Numbered from the stretch's first letter, positions 42,594-55,200 are shown. The stretch: DNA of 64,000 nucleotides from Mycolicibacterium sp. CR10 (GCF_005222675.1 NZ_STGE01000074.1:124001-188000); one strand, 5' to 3'. Notes: generated by a model not told the origin, from the sequence alone. A program made the numbers and translations.

Positions 42594-43850
42594 CTAGTGC
42601 TCGATGCCCTCGAGCAGGATTCGGTCGTTCTGCAGGCGCAGCAACCTTCGCGCCTTGTGCCGGGTGATCAGGATGCCGACGACGGCGAGCGCCCAGACGG
42701 CGTACTGCAGTGTCCAGGCCACCCGGAAGGAATCGAACGAGATGCCGCCCGAGGCCTGCAGGATCAGTCCCATCGCCTGCATGAGCAGAAGAGACGCGAT
42801 GAAGCCACCCATGTTGACCATTCCCTGGGCGGTACCGAGCGTGGCGCTGGGGTTGAAAGTGCGCGCGAAGTCGAAGCCGACCATCGATCCCGGGCCGCCG
42901 ACCGAGATCACCACGACCAGAACGACGAGCAGCCACAGCGGCGCCCTGCCGGGAAGTGCCAGCACCACCGTCCACACCAGAGCGTTGCTGGCGATGATGG
43001 CGAGCACCAGGCGGGAGCGCCGATGAGGATGCCGTCCGGTGAAGATTCCGACCAGCACACCGGACGCGATCGCGGCGACGACCGACGCGGTCAGAAGCGT
43101 TCCGGCCATCGCCGAAGAGACGCCCTGGGCGACTGTCAGGTAGGGCACGCCCCACATGAGCGCAAAGACGGTGACGGAGAACTGGGTGCCCATGTGCGTG
43201 AAGAAGCCCAGTCGCGTTCCCGGGCGCAGCCACACCGTCCGGACGCTGGCCAGTGTCTCGCCGATCGACATCGTCGCCGTGCTGACCGCGGTGCTGTCGG
43301 GGGAGTTCTTGACCAGGAGCAGGATCAGCACGATTGACAGCACGCCGAGCGCGGCCACCGAGGCGTAGGCGACTGACCAACCCGATGCGGACAGCACCGC
43401 GAGGAACGGCAGCGCCGACAGCACCTGTCCCAGTTGCCCGCAAATGCCCGTCAGCTGCGTCACCAGCGGGACTCGGTGCGGGGCGAACCATTGGGGCACC
43501 AGCCGCAGCACGGAGATGAACGTCACCGCATCCCCGAGGCCGACCACCGCACGCGCGGCGATGGCCGCGGGGAGGGACTCCGTGAACGCCAGCACCAGCT
43601 GGCCCGAGGCCATCAACGTCGCCCCGGACACGATCAACGCTTTGGACCCGAATCGATCGAGCAGCAGCCCAGCGGGAACCTGAGCGCCCGCGTAGACCAC
43701 GACCTGGAGCACGACGAAGGTCGACAGAAGTGTTGGGCCGGCGCTGAAGCGGTCGGCCGCGGCGAGGCCTGAGACGCCCAGGGTGGTCCGGTCCAGCACG
43801 GCGACGATGTACGCGAGAAGCCCGGTCGTCCAGACGATCCAGGGACGCAC
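42594..43850 (-). CDS. MFS transporter
   Basis: A 418-residue major facilitator with twelve predicted helices. Start GTG at 43850 (VRPWIVWTTGLLAYIVAVLDRTT) is preferred over longer frames because AGGAG lies 9 bases upstream and the protein then starts at the first helix. LLLDRFGSK is the loop 2-3 motif. The gene is divergent from a MerR gene. Substrate not known; small-molecule efflux is usual for this group. Confidence 0.88.
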   Translation of the reverse strand: MRPWIVWTTGLLAYIVAVLDRTTLGVSGLAAADRFSAGPTLLSTFVVLQVVVYAGAQVPAGLLLDRFGSKALIVSGATLMASGQLVLAFTESLPAAIAARAVVGLGDAVTFISVLRLVPQWFAPHRVPLVTQLTGICGQLGQVLSALPFLAVLSASGWSVAYASVAALGVLSIVLILLLVKNSPDSTAVSTATMSIGETLASVRTVWLRPGTRLGFFTHMGTQFSVTVFALMWGVPYLTVAQGVSSAMAGTLLTASVVAAIASGVLVGIFTGRHPHRRSRLVLAIIASNALVWTVVLALPGRAPLWLLVVLVVVISVGGPGSMVGFDFARTFNPSATLGTAQGMVNMGGFIASLLLMQAMGLILQASGGISFDSFRVAWTLQYAVWALAVVGILITRHKARRLLRLQNDRILLEGIEH

Positions 43851-44176
43851 GTCGGTGCTCCTACTTTGTCTTAATGTCCTGCAGGTGCGGGGACATAGTT
43901 CCATCCTCCCGCACCGCGCCGCCGGGACGCCAACCGGTTTTGATTGACGAGGTCGTTGATTTGCTGTGCAAAGTTGGCTGAAACTGCATGACCTTGTCGA
44001 CAAACTGTCGGGGGGATCGCTATCAGTGCAGTTCGAGCCGCATAATCGTGAGACGGCCGATCGAATGTAAAGACGGGGTTTACTTCGCTCACGCGGTAGT
44101 CATAGGGGCTACAGTGAGATCATGCGCTGTTCCGGTCATGGACCGGCCTCCCTCCAGTGGGGTCGGGAGGTGCGTC
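43851..44176. promoter_or_regulatory. divergent MFS/MerR control region with dyads
   Basis: This 326-bp gap has no convincing gene. It contains TTGTCGACAA, a perfect 10-bp palindrome (43994-44003), and GTAAA-N7-TTTAC (44067-44083). The latter lies about 94 bp upstream of the MerR start. They are candidate sites for the MerR-like regulator. The MerR gene has GGGAGG before its ATG. Confidence 0.5.
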
Positions 44177-44914
44177 ATGGCTGAATATCGCCTGCAGGAT
44201 TTGGCGCGGGTGTCCGGTGTCAGCGCCCGCAATATCCGCGCCTACCGGGAACGCGGCCTGCTCGACCCGCCTCGTCGGGTCGGCCGGTCCGCGCTCTACG
44301 ACGACTATCACCTGTCGCAGCTCAACACCATCAGCGAGTTGCTGGCCAGAGGCTTCACGTCGACCCATATCGCGGAGTTCTTCACGAGCATGCGACAGGG
44401 GACGGACCTCGCCGACATCCTGGGGTTGCAGCGCGCCGTGCTGGGACCGCGAGCGTCATCGGCCAACCGCGCCGACCCTCTTGTGCTCAAGCCCGACACC
44501 GAGGAAGCCCGCAAGCTCGTCTCCTATGGGATGGCGGAGATCGTCGGAGGCAAGGTGGTGATGATCGACGGCGTCGCCGCCGAGATCCTGACCCGGTCGC
44601 CGGATCATCTGCTCTACGTCCGAGCCTTGCTGAAGTTCATCGAGGCCGCCGACGATTCGGTCGACGACCTGGCGAAGGTGTTCGTCACGAGTCTGACCGA
44701 GTTGTTCCACGCGCGTGTCGGGGGCAAGTACCTGCCCAGGCCGGAAGAGATGGACGAACTGCGCCAGGTCGTTCAGGACTATCGCGTGCTGGGGGAGAAG
44801 GCGATGGCCGCTCGGTTCGATCGGGCCACGCGGCGCTTCATGGTGGGCTCGGCCTCCGACTACACGGCGGGAATTCTGTTCCGTGGGGAGTGGGAGCTGC
44901 GACAGGCCGAGTGA
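44177..44914 (+). CDS. MerR family transcriptional regulator
   Basis: A 245-residue regulator. The N-terminal MerR winged helix is YRLQDLARVSG followed by SARNIRAYRERGLL and a Tyr-Asp-Asp recognition region; the C-terminal ~150 residues are helical without metal-binding cysteines. That favours an organic ligand over a metal. It is divergent from the MFS transporter and probably controls it. GGGAGG precedes the ATG. Confidence 0.9.
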   Translation: MAEYRLQDLARVSGVSARNIRAYRERGLLDPPRRVGRSALYDDYHLSQLNTISELLARGFTSTHIAEFFTSMRQGTDLADILGLQRAVLGPRASSANRADPLVLKPDTEEARKLVSYGMAEIVGGKVVMIDGVAAEILTRSPDHLLYVRALLKFIEAADDSVDDLAKVFVTSLTELFHARVGGKYLPRPEEMDELRQVVQDYRVLGEKAMAARFDRATRRFMVGSASDYTAGILFRGEWELRQAE

Positions 44915-44999
44915 CACTCGGTGGGCCTGAGAATTTTGATGCAGGTGTGACCAGTGGCGTTAGCGTTAATCGTGATGTGGTTGTCGTACCCTGTGGCTC

Positions 45000-45713
45000 G
45001 TGTCTGTGTCCCGGCGCGACGTTCTCAAATATGCCGTGGTAGCCACGCCGGCCGCGTTCGGCATCGGCGCGCTGGCGTCCGGGCGGGCATCTGCGGCGCC
45101 GCTCGGGATCCTGCTCGACTATGCGGCCGGCGTGATCAACGCCGCCGACATCCGGGCGTCCGGCGCGATCGGCGCCATCCGGTATGTCTCGGATCGCCGC
45201 CCCGGCGGTGCCTGGATGCTCGGCAAGCCGATACAGCTGCCCGAGGCGCGTGATCTGTACCAGGGCGGGATGAAGATCGTGTCCTGCTACCAGTACGGCA
45301 AGCAGGACACCGCAGACTGGCTCGCGGGTGAGCCCGCCGGAATCCGGCACGCCCAGCGGGGCTGGCAATTGCACACCGACGCGGGTGGGCCGGTCGGGGC
45401 ACCCATCTACACGTCGATCGACGACGACCCGACGTTCGACCAGTACAAGCGCCAGGTCGCACCGTATCTGCGGGGGTGGGAGCGCGTCCTGGGGCATCAG
45501 CGCGTGGGTGTCTACGCCAACTCCAAGACCATCGAGTGGGCACTTCAGGACGGGCTGGGGTCGTATTTCTGGCAGCACAACTGGGGCTCACCCGGGCGGG
45601 TCGCGCACCCGGCTGCCCACCTTCACCAGGTGGAGATCGACAAGCGCAAAGTCGCGGGCATAGGCGTCGATATCAACCACATTCTGAAGCCGAGTTTCGG
45701 CCAGTGGGACTAA
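45000..45713 (+). CDS. Tat-exported DUF1906/glycoside hydrolase-like protein (Rv2525c type)
   Basis: A 237-residue protein with a Tat signal: SRRDVLKYAVVATPAAFGIGALASG with Arg5-Arg6, cleaved near ASAAP. The mature domain GILLDYAAGVINAADIRASGAIGAIRYVSD and WMLGKPIQLPEARDLYQGG is a DUF1906 barrel, related to glycoside hydrolase 25-like proteins. It matches M. tuberculosis Rv2525c, Tat-secreted and linked to the cell envelope. It lies upstream of fas as in M. tuberculosis. GTG at 45000 is used; a second GTG at 45006 is possible. Confidence 0.92.
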   Translation: MSVSRRDVLKYAVVATPAAFGIGALASGRASAAPLGILLDYAAGVINAADIRASGAIGAIRYVSDRRPGGAWMLGKPIQLPEARDLYQGGMKIVSCYQYGKQDTADWLAGEPAGIRHAQRGWQLHTDAGGPVGAPIYTSIDDDPTFDQYKRQVAPYLRGWERVLGHQRVGVYANSKTIEWALQDGLGSYFWQHNWGSPGRVAHPAAHLHQVEIDKRKVAGIGVDINHILKPSFGQWD

Positions 45714-46239
45714 GACTTACTGGCCAGTAAGTTTCTGCAGCAAACTAGGACACATCGCGAACACACTCGACAACACAGTTGTGTGTAACTTGTCGTCTCA
45801 GCAGACCGCTGCGCCGGACGTTTTGCGAACACAAATTTTCAGATAACGATTCTGTAACAGTACTGCCTTGATCAGCGCTTCTTTCCTACTCGACCGTAAC
45901 CACCTGCATGCAGGACGTTTGTCCCGGATGAGTTTGAGGGATTGCGGACGACGCGTTATGCAATCTCTGTTACCCGTGCGTAGAACTCGCTAGTAACCAA
46001 TCGGAACGCCAAACTGGTCCTGTCTCTTATGACACTCTTAGTGCAGCTGGAGTGTCCACCGCGACCCGCCGGGGATGCCCCCGAGTGCCAGCAGGGTTCC
46101 TGACGGCGCCTCGGGTCGCGGACGAGACCAGCCGGATTCGACGCCGAATCGCAAAGGCCCCACCCGGAGTGCGGGCCAGCAGCCAATACGAGTCCACGAC
46201 GAGCGATACGCGCGAAACACCTGAGGGAGACAACAAGAC
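45714..46239. promoter_or_regulatory. fas upstream region, 526 bp, no gene
   Basis: There is no convincing gene here. It holds an 18-bp perfect palindrome (45715-45732), ACAAC-N3-GTTGT (45770-45782), a 12-bp palindrome CCTGCATGCAGG (45903-45914) and GATTGC/GCAATC arms (45940-45965). AT-rich stretches near 45830-45860 may include a promoter (for example TAACAGTACT). The fas GTG is preceded by GGGAGA. In M. tuberculosis fas is activated by the TetR-type FasR and acyl-CoA sensing; which dyad is its site here is not known. Confidence 0.7.
45715..45732. promoter_or_regulatory. 18-bp perfect palindrome after Rv2525c-like gene
   Basis: ACTTACTGGCCAGTAAGT is a perfect inverted repeat with no spacer, one base after the stop codon of the Rv2525c-like gene and about 507 bp before the fas start. 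It is AT/GC mixed, so it is a better candidate for a protein site than for a terminator, though a short T run follows. Confidence 0.6.
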
Positions 46240-49200
46240 GTGACGATCAACGACCAGCACCGTGCCACCACCTCCGCCGACAACGGCTCTGAGAAGGGTC
46301 AGGCCTTCGAACCGCTGGCGGGGTCGCACGCACTCGTCGATCGACTGCATGCCGGCGAACCGTACGCGGTGGCCTTCGGCGGCCAGGGCGGTTCCTGGCT
46401 GGAGAACCTCGAGGAGCTGGTCAACTCGGCGGGTATCGAGTCTGAGATCACCGCGCTGGTCGGTGAGGCCGAGCTTCTGCTGGAGCCGTTGGCACGCGAA
46501 CTGGTCGTAGTGCGTCCGATCGGTTTCGAACCGATGAAGTGGGTCCGCGCGCTGGCCGCTGATGAGCCGCTGCCCTCCACCAAGGACCTCACCACCGCGG
46601 CGATCTCGGGACCCGGAATCCTGCTCACCCAGATGGCGGCCATGCGGGCGCTCAAGCGTCAAGGGCTCGATCTCACGGGTCATCCGCCCGTCGCGATCGC
46701 CGGGCATTCCCAGGGAGTCACGGCCGTGCAGTCGCTCAAGGCGGGAGGCGCCCGCGACGTGGAGCTCCTGGCCATCGGTCAGCTGATCGGTGCCGCGGGA
46801 TCACTGGTCTCACGCCGCTGCGGCATGGTCGGGCGCGGCGACAAGTCGCCGATGGTGTCGGTGACCAATGTCGACCCGGCACGGATGGCCGAACTCCTCG
46901 ACGAGTTCGCCCAGGACGTCCGCACGGTGCTGGCGCCCGCGCTGTCCATCCGTAACGGCCGGCGCTCGGTGGTCATCACCGGAACCCCCGAGCAGCTGGC
47001 TCGCTTCGAGCTCTACTGCGAGAAGATCACTGAGAAGGAAGAAGCCGAGCGCAAGAACAAGACGCGCGGTGGCGCCGTCTTCCGCCCGGTGTTCAATCAG
47101 GTGCAGGTCGAGGTCGGCTTCCACACGCCGCGCCTGGCGGCCGGCGTCGACCTTGTCGACGAGTGGGCCGCGAGGACCGGCCTGGATGCCCAGCTGACGC
47201 GCGAGCTCGCCGAATACATCTTCGTCAAGCCGGTGGACTGGGTCGCCGAGGTCGAGGGCCTCGCCGCGGCCGGCGCCAAGTGGATCATCGATCTGGGTCC
47301 CAGCGATACCGTGACGCGGTTGACCGCCCCGGTCATCCGCGGTCTCGGCATGGGCATCGTCCCGGCCGCCACCCGCGCCGGGCAGCGCAGCCTGTTCACC
47401 GTCGGTGCCGCACCGACGATCGCGCCGGCCTGGTCGAGCTACGCGCCCGCGCCGATCGCCCTTCCGGACGGCTCGGTGAAGGCGTCGACCAAATTCACCC
47501 GGCTCACCGGCCGGTCGCCGATCCTGCTTGCGGGAATGACCCCGACGACGGTCGACGCCAAGATCGTCGCCGCAGCGGCCAACGCCGGCCACTGGGCCGA
47601 GCTGGCCGGTGGCGGTCAGGTCACCGAGGAGATCTTCGATGCGCGCATCGCCGAGCTGACACAGTTGCTCGAGCCCGGCCGCGCGGTGCAGTTCAACTCC
47701 CTGTTCCTGGATCCCTACCTGTGGAAGCTCCAGGTCGGTGGCAAGCGACTGGTGCAGAAGGCCCGCCAGTCCGGTGCGCCGATCGACGGCGTGGTCGTCA
47801 CCGCAGGCATCCCCGATCTGGAAGAGGCCGTTGAGCTGATCGAGGAGCTCTACACCGTCGGCATCACCAGCGTGGTGTTCAAGCCGGGCACGGTCGACCA
47901 GATCAAGTCCGTCATCAAGATCGCGGCCGAGGTGCCGGACAGGGACGTCATCGTCCACGTCGAGGGTGGTCGCGCCGGTGGACACCACTCGTGGGAAGAC
48001 CTCGACGACCTCCTCCTGTCCACCTACGGCGAGCTGCGCAAGTACCCCAACGTCACGATCTGTGTCGGCGGCGGCATCGGAACCCCAGAGCGGGCGGCCG
48101 AGTACCTGTCGGGTGATTGGGCCAAGGCCTACGGGTTCCCCGTCATGCCGGTCGACGGCATCCTGGTCGGCACCGCGGCAATGGCCACCAAAGAGGCCAC
48201 GACGTCGCCCGCGGTCAAGCAGCTTCTGGTGGAGACCTCCGGCACCGACATCTGGGTCGGGGCGGGCAAGGCGATCAACGGCATGGCCAGCGGTCGCAGT
48301 CAGCTCGGTGCCGACATCCACGAGATCGACAACACCGCGTCGCGGTGCGGCCGGCTGCTCGACGAGGTCGCCGGCGACGCCGACGCCGTCGCGGAGCGCC
48401 GCGACGAGATCATCGCTGCGATGGCGGACACCGCCAAGCCGTACTTCGGCGACATCGGCGACATGACCTACCTCCAGTGGCTCCAGCGCTACGTCGAGTT
48501 GGCGATCGGCGACGGCGACAGCACCGCCGACACCGCCGCGCCCGGCAGCTCCTGGCTGGCCGACACCTGGCGGGACCGCTTCGAGGAGATGCTCAAGCGC
48601 ACCGAGTCGCGGCTGCATGAGAAGGACTTCGGCCCGATCGAATCGTTGTTCGGAGCTTCCCCTGATGGCGCGGGCGGTGAAGCGCTGCTTGAGAATCCAT
48701 TTCAGGCGATCGCCGAACTGCTGGCCCGTTATCCCGATGCGGAGACGGTCAGGCTGCATCCCGCCGACGTCCCGTTCTTCGTGACGCTGTGCAAGAAGCC
48801 CGGTAAGCCGGTCAATTTCGTGCCGGTCATCGACAAGGACGTCCGGCGCTGGTGGCGCAGTGACTCGCTGTGGCAGGCCCATGACGCCCGCTACACCGCT
48901 GATCAGGTGTGCATCATCCCCGGAACCCAGGCCGTCGAAGGCATCACCCGTGTCGACGAGCCGGTCGGCGAACTGCTGGACCGCTTCGAGCAGGCGATCA
49001 TCGACCGCGTGCTGGCCTCGGGCGCTCAGCCCGTCTCCGTCGTCTCCCGTCGCCAGGCGCGTGCCGATGTCACGGGACCGCTCGCCGTTGTCCTCGATTC
49101 GCCCGACGTGCTGTGGGCCGGCCGGACCGCGGTCAACCCGGTGCACCGCATCGGTGCGCCCGGTGAGTGGCAGGTCAACCACGTTCCCGGTAAGCCCAGT

Positions 49201-52200
49201 GCCACACACCCGAACACGGGTGCCCGGCTGGAGCTGGCGGGGGATGGCTTCGTCACGCTGAGCGTGCCGCTGTCCGACATCTGGATCACCATCCGCTTCA
49301 CCCTGCCGTCCTGCACGGTCGACGGCGGCATGCCGATCGTCAGCGTCGAGGACGCGTCCACCGCGATGCGCTCCGTGCTGGCCATCGCGGCAGGCGCCGA
49401 CGGACCGGATTCGCTTCCGCCGGTGGACAACAACGTCGCGTCGGTGACGGTTCAGTGGGATCCGGAGAAGGTCGCCGACCACACCGGCGTCACCGCGACG
49501 TTCGGCGCCCCCCTGGCGCCCGGGCTGACGCTGGTCCCGGACGCATTGGTCGGGCTGTGCTGGCCCGCGGTGTTCGCGGCCATCGGCTCGGCGCTCACCG
49601 ACGACGGCTTCCCGGTCGTGGAGGGTCTGCTGAGCCTCGTGCACCTGGACCACGCGGCTCACCTTCTGCACTCGATGCCTGCGACGAAGTCCGAACTGTC
49701 GGTCAAGGCAACGTCTTTGGAGGCCACCGATACCGAGGTCGGGCGCGTCGTGCCTGTCAGCGTGACGATCACCGATGCGGATGGTCAGGTGCTGGCCACG
49801 CTGGAGGAGCGCTTCGCGATCCGCGGCCGCACCGGCGCTGCCGAGTTGGGCGATCCGCCCCGTGCCGGCGGTGCGATGACCGAGAACGCCACCGACACCC
49901 CGCGCCGCAGGCGCCGCGACGTCACCGTGAACGCACCTGTCGACATGAGCGCGTTCGCGGTCGTCTCGGGTGATCACAACCCCATCCACACCGACAGGGC
50001 AGCTGCGCTGCTCGCCGGCCTGAAAACCCCGATCGTGCACGGCATGTGGCTCTCGGCCGCGGCCCAGCACGCCGTCACCGCCACCGACGGCCGGGCCACG
50101 CCGCCTGCCCGCCTGGTGGGCTGGACTTCCCGCTTCCTCGGGATGGTGCTGCCCGGAGACGAGATCGAGTTCCGCGTCGACCGGGTCGGCATCGACCGCG
50201 GTGCTGAGGTGATCGAGGTCTCGGCCCGGGTGGGATCCGAGCTCGTCATGTCGGCGACGGCACAGTTGGCCGCGCCCAAGACCGTCTACGCCTTCCCCGG
50301 CCAGGGCATCCAGCACAAGGGCATGGGCATGGAGGTGCGGGCGCGCTCGAAGGCCGCTCGAAAGATCTGGGACACCGCGGACAAGTTCACCCGCGACGTC
50401 CTGGGCTTCTCGGTGCTGCACGTGGTGCGCGACAACCCGACCAGCCTCATCGCCTCCGGGGTGCACTACCACCATCCCGAGGGCGTGCTGTACCTCACGC
50501 AGTTCACCCAGGTCGCCATGGCCACGGTGGCGGCCGCCCAGGTCGCCGAGATGCGCGAGCAGGGTGCGTTCGTCGAAGACGCGATCGCCTGTGGTCACTC
50601 TGTCGGTGAGTACACCGCGCTGGCATGCGTCAGCGGTGTGTACGCCCTGGAGGGCCTGCTGGAGGCCGTGTTCCATCGCGGTTCGAAGATGCACGACATC
50701 GTCCCGCGGGACGCGCACGGTCGGTCGGACTACCGGATGGCCGCGATCCGCCCCTCCCAGATCGATCTCGACGACGACGACGTCCCGGCGTTCATCGACG
50801 AGATCGCTGAGCGCACAGGCGAGTTCCTTGAGATCGTCAACTTCAACCTGCGCGGCTCGCAGTATGCGATCGCCGGCACGGTGCGCGGTCTCGAGGAGCT
50901 GGAGGCCGAGGTCGAGCGTCGTCGCGAGATCAGCGGCGGCAAGCGGTCGTTCATTCTGGTGCCGGGCATCGACGTGCCCTTCCACTCGTCGGTGCTGCGG
51001 GTCGGCGTCAACGATTTCCGTCGCGCGCTGCAGCGCGTGCTGCCTGACGGGCAGGATCCCGCTCTGGTCGTGGGCCGCTACATCCCGAACCTGGTGCCGC
51101 GGCCGTTCACCTTGGACCGCGACTTCATTCAGGAGATCCGGGACCTGGTACCCGCTGAGCCGCTCGACGAGATCCTCGCCGACTACGACACGTGGCGCAA
51201 CGAGCGGCCGGAGGAGCTGTGCCGCAGGGTGATCATCGAGCTGCTGGCATGGCAGTTCGCCAGCCCGGTGCGCTGGATCGAGACCCAGGATCTGCTCTTC
51301 ATCGAGGAGGCCGCAGGCGGTCTCGGTGTCGAGCGGTTCGTCGAGATCGGCGTGAAGTCCGCGCCGACCGTCGCCGGCCTGGCCACCAACACCCTCAAGC
51401 TTCCGGAGTACTCGCACAACACCACCGAGGTGCTCAACGCGGAACGGGATGCCGCGGTGCTGTTCGCGACCGACACCGACCCGGAGCCGGAATACGAAGA
51501 CTCCGCCGAGGATTCGGCGTCCGCCGCCGAAACCGCACCCGCACAGGCTGCGCCGGCTGAGGCGGCACCCGCCGCTCCCGCTCCGGCGGCCGCACCGTCG
51601 GGTGGTCCGCGGCCGGACGACCTCGGGTTCGACGCGTCCGACGCCACCATGGCGCTCATCGCGCTGTCGGCCAAGATCCGGATCGACCAGATCGAGGCAC
51701 TGGACTCCATCGAGTCCATCACCGACGGGGCGTCGTCCCGCCGCAACCAGATGCTGGTCGACCTGGGGTCGGAGCTGAACCTCGGTGCCATCGACGGTGC
51801 TGCCGAGGCAGACCTCGCCGGTCTGAAGACTCAGGTCACGAAGCTGGCGAGAACATACAAGCCGTTCGGTCCGGTGCTTTCGGACGCGATCAACGACCAG
51901 CTCCGTACGGTCTTCGGACCGTCCGGGAAGCGGCCTGCCTACATCACCGAGCGGGTCAAGAAGACCTGGGAACTCGGTGACGGCTGGGCCAAGCACGTGA
52001 CCGTCGAGGTCGCTCTGGGCACCCGCGAGGGATCCAGCGTCCGGGGTGGGTCGCTCGGCGGCCTGCACGACGGTGCGTTGGGTGATGCGGCCAGCGTCGA
52101 CAAGGCGATCGACGCGGCGGTGTCCGCAGTCGGAGCGCGTCGCGGCGTGCCGGTGTCGCTGCCGTCGGCAGGCGGTGCGGCAGGCGGTGTCGTCGATTCC

Positions 52201-55200
52201 GCCGCCCTGGGCGAATTCGCCGAACAGGTCACCGGACCCGACGGTGTGCTCGCCTCGGCGGCACGCACGATCCTCGATCAGTTGGGGCTCGGCAATGCGT
52301 TCGTCACTCCCGAGGTCTCTGCCGACTCGGAACTGATCGACCTGGTCACCGCCGAACTCGGTTCGGACTGGCCACGATTGGTGGCTCCGGCGTTCGACAG
52401 CCGCAAGGCGGTGCTGTTCGACGACCGGTGGGCCAGTGCCCGTGAAGATCTGGCCAAGATCTGGCTGATGGAGGAGGACGATCTCGAGGCCGACTGGGTT
52501 CGTCTGGCCGAGCGGTTCGAGGGAGCAGGGCACGTCGTGGGGACCCAGGCCACCTACTGGCAGGGCAAGTCCCTGGCAGCGGGCCTGAACATCCATGCGT
52601 CGCTGTACGCCCGCGCCGCGGCAGGAGCCGAGAACCCGGGCAAGGGTCGCTACAGCGACGAGGTCGCTGTCGTGACAGGCGCCTCCAAGGGTTCGATCGC
52701 GGCATCGGTGGTGGCACAACTGCTCGACGGCGGCGCCACGGTCATCGCGACGACCTCCAAGCTCGACGACAGCCGGCTCGGTTTCTACCGCAGCCTGTAC
52801 CGCGAGCATGCCCGTTTCGGTGCGCAGCTGTGGGTACTGCCCGCGAACATGGCGTCCTACAACGACATCGACGCGCTGGCCGAGTGGGTCGGCACCGAGC
52901 AGAGCGAAAGCCTCGGGCCGAAATCGATCCACATCAAGGATGCGCTCACTCCGACGCTGCTGTTCCCGTTCGCGGCTCCGCGGGTGGGTGGCGATCTGTC
53001 CGACGCCGGGTCACGCTCCGAGATGGAGATGAAGGTTCTGCTGTGGGCCGTTCAGCGGCTCATCGCAGGCCTGTCCCACATCGGTGCCGACCGCGACATC
53101 GCGGCGCGACTGCACGTGGTGCTCCCGGGTTCCCCGAACAGGGGCATGTTCGGGGGCGACGGTGCGTACGGCGAGTCGAAATCGGCGCTGGACGCGGTGG
53201 TGTCGCGGTGGAAGGCCGAGTCGTCGTGGGCGCAGCGAGTCAGCTTGGCGCACGCGCTGATCGGCTGGACGCGCGGTACCGGTCTGATGGGCCACAACGA
53301 CGTCATCGTCGACGGGGTCGAGGAAGCCGGCGTGACGACCTACTCCACCGAGGAGATGGCGAGCATGCTGCTGGCGCTCTGCGACGTGGAGACCAAGGTC
53401 GCGGCCGCTCAGGAGCCTGTGAAGGCGGACCTGACCGGCGGCCTCGCCGAGGTCGACCTGGACCTGTCGGCACTGGCCGCCAGGGCCCGGGAAGAGGCGG
53501 TCGCAGGCCCGGCCGACGAGCCCGAGGACGAAGGCACTGACGATCACCTGATCGCCGCCCTGCCGTCGCCGCCGCGTGTTATCGCTCCGGCGCCCCCGCC
53601 GGAGTGGGCCGACCTCGACGTCGACCCCGCAGATCTGGTGGTCATCGTGGGCGGTGCCGAGCTCGGTCCTTACGGATCGTCGCGCACCCGCTTCGAGATG
53701 GAGGTCGACAACGAACTGTCAGCGGCAGGGGTTCTCGAGCTCGCCTGGACCACGGGTCTGATCAAGTGGGAGGACGATCCCCAACCCGGTTGGTACGACA
53801 TCGAATCCGGTGACCTCGTTGACGAGGCGGATTTGGTCGAGCGCTACCACGATGTGGTCGTCGAGCGCGTGGGCATCCGCGAGTTCGTCGGTGACGCGGC
53901 CATCGATCCGGATCACTCGGCGCCGCTGCTGGTGTCGGTGTTCCTGGACAAGGACTTCTCCTTCGTGGTGTCGTCCGAAGCCGACGCGCGGGCGTTCGTC
54001 GAATTCGACCCGGAGCACACGGTGACGCGTCCGATCCCGGACTCCGGCGATTGGGAGGTCGTCCGCAAGGCGGGCACCGAGATCCGCGTGCCTCGGAAGA
54101 CGAAGCTGTCCCGCACGGTGGGGGCCCAGATCCCGACCGGGTTCGACCCGCAGGTATGGGGCATCACGCCGGATATGGCGAACTCGATCGACCGCGTGGC
54201 GTTGTGGAACCTCGTCGCGACAGTCGACGCGTTCCTCTCCGCCGGCTTCTCTCCGACCGAACTGATGCGCTGGGTGCATCCCAGCCTGGTCGCCAGCACG
54301 CAGGGCACCGGCATGGGCGGGCTGACCTCGATGCAGACCATGTTCCACGGCAACCTGCTGGACAAGAACAAGCCGAACGACATCCTGCAGGAGACTCTGC
54401 CCAACGTCGTTGCCGCGCATGTGATTCAGAGCTATGTGGGCAGCTACGGGTCGATGATCCATCCGGTGGGGGCATGTGCCACCGCGGCCGTCTCGCTCGA
54501 GGAGGGTGTCGACAAGATTCGGCTGGGCAAGGCCGAGCTCGTCGTCACCGGTGGCTACGACGACCTGACGCTGGAGGCCGTCATCGGCTTCGGTGACATG
54601 GCCGCCACCGCGGACACCGAGGTGATGCGGTCGAAGGGGATCAGCGATTCCCGGTTCTCCCGCGCCAACGACCGGCGCAGGCTCGGGTTCGTCGAGGCGC
54701 AGGGCGGTGGAACGATTCTGCTGGCCCGCGGCGACCTGGCCGTCAGGATGGGCCTGCCGGTACTGGCCGTCGTGGCCTACGCGCAGTCCTACGGCGACGG
54801 CGTGCACACCTCGATCCCCGCTCCGGGGCTGGGCGCTCTCGGCGCGGGTCGTGGCGGCAAGGAGTCGGTGCTGGCCAAGTCGCTGAACAAGCTGGGCGTC
54901 GGGGCCGACGACATCGCGGTCATCTCCAAGCACGACACCTCGACGCTGGCCAATGATCCCAACGAGCAGGAGCTGCACGAGCGGCTTGCTGACTCGCTGG
55001 GCCGGTCAGAGGGTGCGCCGCTGTTCGTCGTCAGCCAGAAGGCCCTGACCGGGCACGCCAAGGGAGGCGCGGCGGTCTTCCAGATGATGGGTCTGTGCCA
55101 GATCCTGCGCGACGGCGTCATCCCGCCGAACCGCAGCCTGGACTGCGTCGACGACGAGCTGGCAACCTCAGGGCACTTCGTGTGGGCCCGCGAGACGTTG

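Noticed and set aside
46810..52932. A 2040-codon open frame antisense to fas
   Set aside because: High GC makes long antisense frames common. The product has no family motifs, is rich in Arg, Gly, His and Asp, and fas in the other strand is certain.
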